From NCBI RefSeq assembly GCF_000485595.1, contig NW_014577145.1, positions 86,366-137,553 on the forward strand: a stretch of 51,188 nucleotides of DNA, given 5' to 3'. The notes beneath the pieces were generated by a model. That model had not been told where the DNA came from, did no database searches, and saw only the letters and a program-made list of their open reading frames with translations. Below, in pieces: positions 44,801-51,188 of the stretch. Source of the DNA: Priapulus caudatus. Taxonomy: Eukaryota; Priapulida; Priapulimorpha; Priapulimorphida; Priapulidae. The position numbers and the translations under genes are program-made. Every line of letters begins with the position of its first letter. Within the stretch, counting starts at the first letter, position 1.

Positions 44801-47800
44801 CTCCTCACCCTTGTCTGCCAGCAGGAACACCTTCTCCGTAGTCGGATTCGGCCACGAGAGGATGCCCTTCTTGTCAATACAGCAGAACGCCTGTCGCACA
44901 GAAGAACAGACATGACGATACCCCCGATGTTGAACCGATCGTCGCTAATGACAGGGTGCGAAATTAACGGGATTCCGGAGTCAAATACTCCCTGATTTAC
45001 TGTCGGACTCCATGATTTCACATATGCAGGAGTCCGTGCGACTTCCTGAAAATTCTGCTATATACTAACAAGAGCGTATAAAGAAGGAGAGCGTACAACG
45101 GTGAAATGCTGAAACCATGTTGCAGTATTAGTCGAATTAATAAACTTTCCCCGTTTTATTTTGACGATTCTTTTTATTATTGACGAGGCTGCCTGTAAAA
45201 AATTCCGTAGTAATGACGTAATGAGTCAGCGCCACCAGCGGCGACCGGAAGCAACACACTGGCCACAAAACGAGAGACAGTCGCAGTACTGACTGATCTG
45301 GAGTCGGTTTTCGGCAAAAATACCAGATTTTCACCGCTTATTATCTCAGCATAGGGGCATCGTAGGGACATGCGGTTTGTTTTATATTAACAAGGTAGGA
45401 CAGCTGATCAATAATACTGCAAAGAATCGTAAAAATAAAACGGGGAAAGTTTATTAATTCGACTAATACTGCAACATGGTTTCAGTATTTCACCGTTGTA
45501 CGCTCTCCTTCTTTATACGCTCCTGATACTAACTAGTTTGTTCCAGAGCACGACCTCGCCAAATTACCGTATTTTTTCAGCAAATGTTCAAAGAAAATTT
45601 GGCAGACGTGCAACCACATGAATCTTAAAAATAAGCAGATGCGTTATTGTGCTTTAGTTTTGAACTTCAGACTGCGGACTCCCTCTTTTTGAGGGCAGGG
45701 AGTTGTTGGACTCACTTGTTCAAAAGTTAATTTCGACCCCTGTAACGATGTTACTGATCAATTCAAGTTTCCGTCCTAATACATTAAATTTTTGGCCAGC
45801 AGTCGGCGCCTCGGGATTAGACTGACCGTCATCAAGTGGCGGCAAGATTGAGTGTCGAGTCTGGTGTTTTTCACTGTTCATGCCAAAATGTGGCACGGTA
45901 ATTACAAAAGAAGTCAAAAGAACACCCACGAACATTCATCACTTTGAGTAGAAGCGTTTTTTGTTCATGGCTGTCCATATTAAATTTTTGTTCGTAACTA
46001 TATACAGTCAGCAGCAGGGCAATATCGGGCATGAAACATTGATGCAAGAAATGTGGTATTCGAATTGAAAATTCCAGAGTTCAGGATCGCAGTCCAGCAC
46101 ACAGAACTTTTACTCACTAGAACGTTGGCGGACCCAAGAATGGGTCAACAGGGATGGTGGAGTGTGGTGAGTTTGGGACGGGCGGATTATTACCGAAGGG
46201 GGGGGGGGGACCTGGAAGAGCTGTGTGTAAGCTCTGCCAATAACAATATAAAATAATTTAGATAAAATCCAGCAGCACTTAATGTATAAGAATAGGCAAT
46301 TTCCACCGTATAGTGATCAGTGAATTTGGGAAGCAACGAGAAAATGGAGGCATGAGATGCTCATAAATGACTGCCTCCGATCGTTTTACTCGTCTTCTGG
46401 TACTGAAGTCCTAGAAAGAAGGTTGGTGCGCAACACGGCCCTAATGGCCCTGTGGATACGCCAGAGAACTATAGAACCGACTTACGGTGGCGCTACCGAG
46501 CGCATGCAGGATGCTGGCCGTGCGGGGAAGCGTGCTGGTGCACCTGCCACGGAGAACATCGACGAATATCGGCAGTACCTCTCGCCACGCCACGTTCGAT
46601 GTCACTACATCGGTGGTTTCCTCATCCGGCAGCGAATCATATGGAATCGTCTGAGCCTGCACAAACATGCATATTTTATGTTTCGTCAGCTCGACCAAAG
46701 GCAGCTCCCGGGCCGTCAACTGGCATCGCCCATATTAAACATAGACAGGTATCAATGTAGCCTTTCATTCAATTCTCGGGATCTTCTGTCAACATTACAC
46801 TTGAACAGCAACACGTAGCGAAATAGGCACAATGGTAAATTCAATAATAGTTCACTGTTAATAAATTCAACTGAACTAAAAATAATGCTAAAATCTAGCG
46901 TGTTCTTATATATTTTACTGCAAAACTGTACAGGATACACATGTACACACTGCTCATGAATACCTTAGCAGGTAGCATGTTGTGGTACTCAAGAGCAGCC
47001 AGGACGGTAGCTATTCCGTAGTCTGTCAGAAGTAACCACATCACCGGGAACACGAGAGGCAGCAATGGAATAATGGCATCAGCCTGCAGGAAGAAAAATT
47101 CACAAATGAAACATACTCACGTGGCATCATTACATATATGATTATGATCTCCTCGACAAACGATGTACAGTCAATCTCTAAAGGTAATATTTGTGGTTTT
47201 CCTTGACTAACCTTTAAATACACAGGGTTGACTGTACTTCCGACAGTCTACAATGGATAAATCTACCTATACACCTAGTAATATGACACTTCAACATTCA
47301 TCTAAAACCATTACCGTAAACAAATTGCAAAATGCAATAGGTAAACTTTCCATTATAAGCCTCACCTGCAAGAGGATGAACATTTCTGGCCACTCGCCAA
47401 CATGCTTTCGTAGATAGACGAATCTTAGAGAATTAGCTATGATCATACATATCTGAAAGAATAATAAATTTTATGGAGGTTGTGTAGATAATGCGTCATT
47501 ACTGTTACAGTCATGTTACAACTAATTATACAACTGCATGCAAGTGCATTCCAAATACTTGAATAAAATACAATTCTAGTAGTTCTCTTACCAAGACCAA
47601 GGGCAGGACAACCTTCTCTACATAGTAGGTATATACGATGTGTCTCGCCTTGTTTAGGGTACTGGTGGGTCTTTTGAATGACTCCCACAGTGCTATCCTT
47701 AAAACATTGGGAAAAATTCTACAATCAACCAACTTATCTCGTAAATTAAATTATGAACATAATCTCGCAAACAAATTCTATGAATTGATGGTATCCTTAA

Positions 47801-49497
47801 TTTGTATGCAAGTGATATATGAAATATTCACTGTAATATTAAATGTTGTTCAAATTACAAACAACAACAGTGAGTATAGTTACTGAAATGCTACTTACAT
47901 GTACAGAAAGAATTTTAAATTTTAACCATTTCTGCCTGACCTTGGTTTAAGTAATGCAAGTTCTAATGTAAAATGCACTAATGTGCCTTTACAGAGATGA
48001 AAAATAAGGATGAATATTTAAAAGTCTTATTATCGTTAAAGTTACCTCAGAATTTTTATATAGGGTGTTTCTAGAACAAGGAACTTGCGTGTTCCTAGTG
48101 GCTGCCTTTCTTGAGGCATGCAAAATATTGCATCCTGTCCCTCCATTTCAGGCATGTACAAATCCCCAGCAACTAAAGATGGCGTGTTAGATTTCTCAGC
48201 CATCTATATTAAAAGATAATTAATAAATTTAATTAATTTTAATATCCAAAATATTCACTGAAACAACAGTTTCTACATTTGACCTCCAGTCTTTGTCAAG
48301 CTGTACCGATCGTTTGCTTCAGTAATTATGTCTATATGGACATATGTATCCTCAGAAGGAAGACTGCTAACATATCTAATAAATTGAAATCCAATCACAA
48401 TCGAAAATATTGATTCTCATTGAAAGAAAATAACAAAAAGTATTCGTCGTAACAGGTCATGTACCACATTCCTGGATTCATAAACTCGTAATTATATATA
48501 CGATACACTCGGATATTTCCCCCCGATGTCTGTCCACAAACCTCTAGAGGCCTACAGCGTGCTGGGGCACTGTATCCCGGTCGCATTGCAATCACGTCTC
48601 CATGCACAAGCAGAGTCTGGGGTAGGTTGACTATGACTCCATCTCTGTACGTCCACTGCAGTGTGATGCACGGAGAGAGTGGCATGCGCAAGGCGGGATA
48701 GCTTGACGCATTCCATTTGCACTTACCGACCAAACCTTACGAATAAAAGTAAAAGTACAAAATAAATGCATTTATAGTAGGCATTAACCGATTCAATTTG
48801 TAATCAACTTTATTCAGCCAAGAATCCTCACAAAATATTTGCCTTGGTATTTTGCTATGACTGATCTGAGAATTAATAAGGTACCGTAGAAATACTGCCA
48901 TACAACAGTGCCTCCTGATTACAATTAATCATATTATCTGCGAACGATTTTTGTCGTTTATGCACTGATGTCAGAACAACTACCTTCTATCTTTCTGAGC
49001 ATGTCAGTGGCCCTTGTTAACATCTCACTATATGCTAGCTTCATGTCCAATCCTACCATGTACATGTTAACCATGAGCAGCACAGATATCACGCAGGCTT
49101 CTACCAGTGCCCCCATGTGTCTTGGCGAGTAGGAACTAAAACACACAAATTTGTCTACTTACAATAGTGAATTTAAATTTGAGTAAATGTACGATTTTAA
49201 ATGTGAATTTTACATCTTACAATGACATTTATAGTTTACAAGAGGGTTTAGCATTTCACAACCGTAAAATATGTTCATACTATAGCTACACCCTCATGTC
49301 GGACACAATGGACACTAAATAAGTCGTCGCTTATAGTTTCTGCTACGAAGATGAAAATGGTATCTACAACTTACTCTTTCTCGTCTGTAAGAAAGAAGGC
49401 TACTAGGAGAAGTATGACCTCAATCAGCAGAATTGCAATGCTAGGCCAGTGCAGTGAGCAATACACGCTTCCATGTCGAAATAAATCTCCTTGCCAT
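32182..49497 (-). CDS. TMEM94: TMEM94-like P-type-ATPase-related membrane protein, 29 exons, N terminus off the window
   Basis: Exons, complement of: 49375-49497, 48984-49135, 48542-48735, 48046-48203, 47592-47697, 47366-47452, 46964-47083, 46486-46656, 44623-44890, 44064-44188, 43756-43877, 41268-41361, 40418-40526, 40113-40215, 39673-39843, 38899-39088, 38407-38490, 38024-38233, 36539-36769, 36021-36120, 35576-35684, 34841-35018, 34463-34540, 34079-34246, 33557-33702, 33167-33270, 32888-32981, 32447-32617, 32182-32254. These give about 1346 in-phase codons including the stop; human TMEM94 has 1356 aa. Landmarks: two N-terminal TM segments; actuator-like HGDVIAMRPG; FLVLETP; TM pair; DKKGILSWPNP (degenerate P-type phosphorylation loop); SIEFDDPCWR, SSLKPLGLNVLLNTCN; CEMARQIGF; QGTADMVLD; EKMGLEAGWNCHISL; ANIRPHIENVDNVPLLVPLF; IMQEYGEVVCC; then TM-rich C terminus ending GTKLGMNSPF. 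Mammalian TMEM94 is an ER protein reported to move Mg2+ (ERMA). Exon 24 ends at a probable GC donor. The first Met lies right of 50834 or off-window. Confidence 0.95.
33950..34022. repeat. (GAA)n-type purine microsatellite
   Basis: GAAAAGAAGAAAAG grading into uninterrupted AAG repeats, in TMEM94 intron 24 just downstream (in transcription) of the exon 24 GC donor. Confidence 0.93.
35841..35871. repeat. (CT)n microsatellite
   Basis: Uninterrupted CT dinucleotides, in the TMEM94 intron between the exons at 36021-36120 and 35576-35684. Confidence 0.95.
36295..36537. repeat. Degenerate CCCTCTACNC/CCCTA-rich stretch
   Basis: Irregular repetitions of ACCCTCTA, CTTCTACCC and CACCCTCTACCCCTAAACCC. 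It looks like a decayed telomere-like or minisatellite array, abutting the donor of the 36539-36769 exon. Confidence 0.7.
36790..37875. repeat. 1.1-kb G/A-rich (polypurine) minisatellite field in TMEM94 intron 18
   Basis: Almost purely A/G on the plus strand (pyrimidine on the transcribed-sense strand). Contains three tandem 55-bp units starting at 36862, 36917 and 36972 (GGACAAAGTGAGAGCCAAGG...), then irregular GGGAGGGA and GAGAGA runs. Long Pro/Ser/Leu-rich minus frames here are low-complexity artefacts. Confidence 0.92.
37088..37200 (-). pseudogene. Tandem copy of the TMEM94 exon 19 start, still open
   Basis: On the minus strand an acceptor ATCATCACTTCTCAG is followed by a frame reading VKAKGESCKSIDMTTVCNRR, against AKGESEACKSYDKATVGNV in the real exon (36539-36769). 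On the plus strand GCGGTGAGG, CCTGAG, GATGA and TTAGTG match in order. The frame stays open into the purine field. More decayed copies at about 37280-37380 and 37455-37530. Confidence 0.75.
39161..39356. mobile_element. 196-bp MITE with CAGGG[G/C]CGTGTAC ends
   Basis: CAGGGGCGTGTAC at the left is inverted at the right as GTACACGGCCCTG. AATGC occurs directly outside both ends. The interior is rich in C and G homopolymers and holds a palindromic AAAATTTT core shared with 3440-3470. Between TMEM94 exons 15 and 16. Confidence 0.8.
39395..39560. repeat. Imperfect minisatellite (CATAATGCTA / AGAGGACAAG units)
   Basis: CATAATGCTA recurs at about 39434, 39479 and 39529, each followed by AGGACAAGG- or AGTACAGG-like sequence; four decayed units in all. 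Confidence 0.75.
39957..40070. repeat. Short tandem duplication
   Basis: GTGTAATGAAAGATGCTATT followed by GTACATTTTTTAAG occurs twice (about 39958 and 40037), with GTAATGAAATAAGT-type words between. Confidence 0.85.
40527..41267. other. TMEM94 intron 12
   Basis: No additional exon or bounded element recognised. Confidence 0.55.
41814..42299. mobile_element. 486-bp MITE with CCGGTATTT iterons and a central 26-bp hairpin
   Basis: Ends GCCTCGTTCACACG and CGTGTGAACGCGGC are inverted; TACTA lies directly outside both. The words AAATACCGG / CCGGTATTT and AATACGGTATT recur many times in both orientations near both ends. A perfect hairpin (42013-42038 with 42053-42078) sits in the middle. Not coding; in TMEM94 intron 11. 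Confidence 0.88.
42337..42396. repeat. Tandem ATAACAGGTGGC/TATAGCT units
   Basis: TATAACAGGTGGC-TATAGC repeats three times with small changes, about 20-24 bp each. Confidence 0.8.
42639..42912. repeat. 139-bp direct tandem duplication
   Basis: TAGTTTATTTTTAAAAAGTC starts at 42639 and again at 42778. The two copies are nearly identical (ATACGATT/AACGATT and a TTGC deletion are the main differences). Recent duplication within TMEM94 intron 11. Confidence 0.93.
44550..44612. repeat. Donor-adjacent dispersed repeat, copy 2
   Basis: ACAGACTTTTGAAAAAGAGC followed by TCCCGTGAATAAAAAG matches 14613-14645 (ACAGACTTTTAAAAAAGAGC, TCCCGTGGAAAAAAG). It ends about 10 bp from the donor of TMEM94 exon 44623-44890. 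Confidence 0.7.
44952..45742. mobile_element. CAGGGT-ended MITE, copy 2, split by a nested MITE
   Basis: Starts CAGGGTGCGAAATTAACGGG and ends GTTAATTTCGACCCCTG, in opposite orientation to copy 1 (18385-18734). Removing 45069-45525 leaves about 330 bp colinear with copy 1, including GGCAGACGTGCAACC and AATCTTAAAAATAAGCA. Confidence 0.9.
45069..45525. mobile_element. 457-bp MITE with ~105-bp TIRs and 7-bp target duplication
   Basis: The left TIR (CAAGAGCGTATAAAGAAGGA...) and right TIR (inverted, CAGGAGCGTATAAAGAAGGA...) run about 105 bp with about three mismatches. ATACTAA flanks both sides (45062-45068, 45526-45532), and the uninterrupted copy 3 has this sequence once. Young insertion; no coding capacity. 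Confidence 0.93.
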
Positions 49498-49587
49498 CTG
49501 TAAGAAATGTCACATCGCTATTAGGTTACCTCAGCAAGTGTATGGATAAAATAGTTAAATTATTGAGTACTATATCCAAACGCATTT

Positions 49588-50834
49588 CAGGGTGCGAAAT
49601 TAACGGGAGTCCGGAGTCAAATACTCCCTGATTTACTGTCGGACTCCTTGATTTGACATATGCAGGAGTCCGTGTGACTCCCTGAAAATTCTGCTATACT
49701 AACTAGTTTGTTCCAGAGCACGGCCTCGCGGAACTACCGTAATTTTTCAGCTCATTTCCAAAGAAAATTTGGCAGACGTGCAACCGCATGAATCTTAAAA
49801 ATAAGCACATGTGTTATTGTTAATCTCCTTAAAGGAATAATAGGCCCATTGATTATGCAAAGTTGACGAATGCTACAGTAACTGGCACGTTGTGTAGTTA
49901 ATAAGTACATTACCTTATAGCGAAATGCGTATTAGTTTGTCCAATATCACTGCTGGTTACTAAGAAATGTCTAATTGAAATCCGCAGTCCAGGAAATCAG
50001 TTGACTGACTTGTCTACAGTTTCGAAACCGGATACGGCGAAACAGGTGTGATACAGATTTATAGTGCACCGGACATTTTTGCACGCATGCTCGGCCGTAC
50101 GCAATGCTAGTGATAGTACAGTACCGTAACTGTATACGTAACAGTTATCTCTAATTGTAATGAACGTGGAATCCACGTACGAGTCACGGACGCTCGTGAT
50201 AATGAAGTAGGCTGTGTTGGGGACCAACACTATAAGGGGATCGCAGACTAACCACGTCCACAAACTAAACATGGAAAGCAGACGGCACTACGCATATTTA
50301 CGTATATTGGTCAAAGGAATACACCTGTGTCTGAAATTGAAGACATGTGGGTACCCGTTCATTAGCACCCACGGTTATTTACTTGGGCATCAATACCGAG
50401 AATACACCCAAAGATACATTCTACTAGCTCATTAGTCGTTATAAGCATTCCAGGACAAACAATTCTCTGCGCAACACCCGTAGAAACATGTGACGTCACC
50501 TAACTGAATTCGAGGCTATTTTGCTTGCCAACCAATTTAGCGTTGGCGCCAGATTACCAGATTTACAGATTTCAATTAGACATTTCTTAGTAATTAGCAG
50601 TGATATTGGACAAACTAATATGCGTTTGGCTATAAGGTAATGTACTTATTAACTACAGAAGGTGCCAGTTACTGTAGCATTCGTCAACTTTGCATAATCA
50701 ATGGGCCTATTATGCCTTTAATTTTGAACCTCAGACTGCGAACTCCCTCATTTTGCTGCGGACTCTTTTTGAGGGTCGGGAGTCCAACGAGAGTCTGTTG
50801 GACTCCCGTGTTCAAAAGTTAATTTCTACCCCTG
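49588..50834. mobile_element. CAGGGT-ended MITE, copy 3, split by a TTAA-flanked MITE
   Basis: Begins CAGGGTGCGAAATTAACGGG; ends GTTAATTTCTACCCCTG. GCATTT occurs before the start and overlapping the end, a possible target duplication. With the nested element removed it aligns with copies 1 and 2. Upstream of the first TMEM94 exon seen here, so in an intron or 5' flank. Confidence 0.92.
49833..50717. mobile_element. 885-bp MITE with ~150-bp TIRs and TTAA target duplication
   Basis: TTAA at 49829-49832 and 50718-50721. TIRs start AGGAATAATAGGCCCATTG and AGGCATAATAGGCCCATTG (right end inverted) and continue for about 150 bp with roughly ten mismatches. TTAA duplication is shared by piggyBac and Kolobok elements; the TIR start does not decide between them. 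No transposase frame. Confidence 0.9.
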
Positions 50835-51188
50835 CATTTATTACTAATCAGTCAAACTAAAATTTATCAAGAGGATATATACATCCACTATCAAGTATAA
50901 CCACGTTGGTGTTGGTGTTGGGTTATGTGCTTATCCTTTGAAAATCTGTATAATAATACAAGTGCCGCGGAGCAACAGCGCTCATCTAACGTCTACTGCG
51001 GTGACTCTGTGGTGGAGTGGTGGGATTCTAGTAAACCCTGTTAGTCCCAAATGTGTTCACATACACGCCGAAACAGTGGAATGCACAGGGATTCCGATGG
51101 TATCCATTTACCTAAGCAAGCCTACAGGCTGCACAATAGAGAGCTGCCACCTGTAACCAATTAAAGCAAAAACTCCACAGTACCACCA
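50835..51188. other. Right edge; no feature supported
   Basis: Should lie in an intron or 5' flank of the TMEM94 gene. I could not find an exon that would supply its N terminus. Confidence 0.5.

Noticed and set aside
46357-46818. 153-codon plus-strand open frame
   Set aside because: Antisense to the TMEM94 exon at 46486-46656, whose minus frame matches homologues; shadow.

Overview
The window is nuclear DNA from an intron-rich animal. Every protein gene is split by GT-AG introns, and the products are animal orthologues. The DNA is AT-rich with many microsatellites and (CCCTAA)n tracts. Protein divergence and the mix of DNA-transposon relics, MITEs and a tRNA-SINE suggest a non-vertebrate metazoan, possibly a sponge or other marine invertebrate. 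I cannot place it further from sequence alone.

Layout: 1-2420 is gene-free. 2421-6004 (minus) is a complete 7-exon DHRS7B-type short-chain dehydrogenase. 6005-10697 is intergenic and holds a broken Tigger/pogo transposase. 10698-29220 (minus) is a 19-exon UBE2O gene (E2/E3 hybrid ubiquitin ligase). All its exon phases join correctly except exon 15, which carries an apparent 1-nt deletion inside the UBC fold. Inside its 5.6-kb ninth intron, on the opposite strand, lies a complete 4-exon NAT16-like acetyltransferase gene (16016-19390). 29221-32181 is intergenic repeat-rich DNA. 32182-49497 (minus) is a TMEM94 (P-type-ATPase-like) gene of 29 exons; only its extreme N terminus lies off the right edge. 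The host genes serve unrelated jobs (ether-lipid reduction, ubiquitylation, amino-acid acetylation, ER ion transport), and I see no operon-like logic.

Introns are full of small mobile elements with readable ends: three copies of one CAGGGT-ended MITE family, two of them carrying further nested MITEs (one with a 7-bp target duplication, one with TTAA); a SINE with a 13-bp target duplication nested in a Tigger-type MITE; a degenerate Ty3/gypsy 3' end with PPT and LTR; and several hairpin MITEs. The most unusual pattern is that in three different genes (NAT16-like exon 4, UBE2O exon 12, TMEM94 exon 19) diverged tandem copies of the splice acceptor plus exon start lie in the intron just upstream of the real exon.
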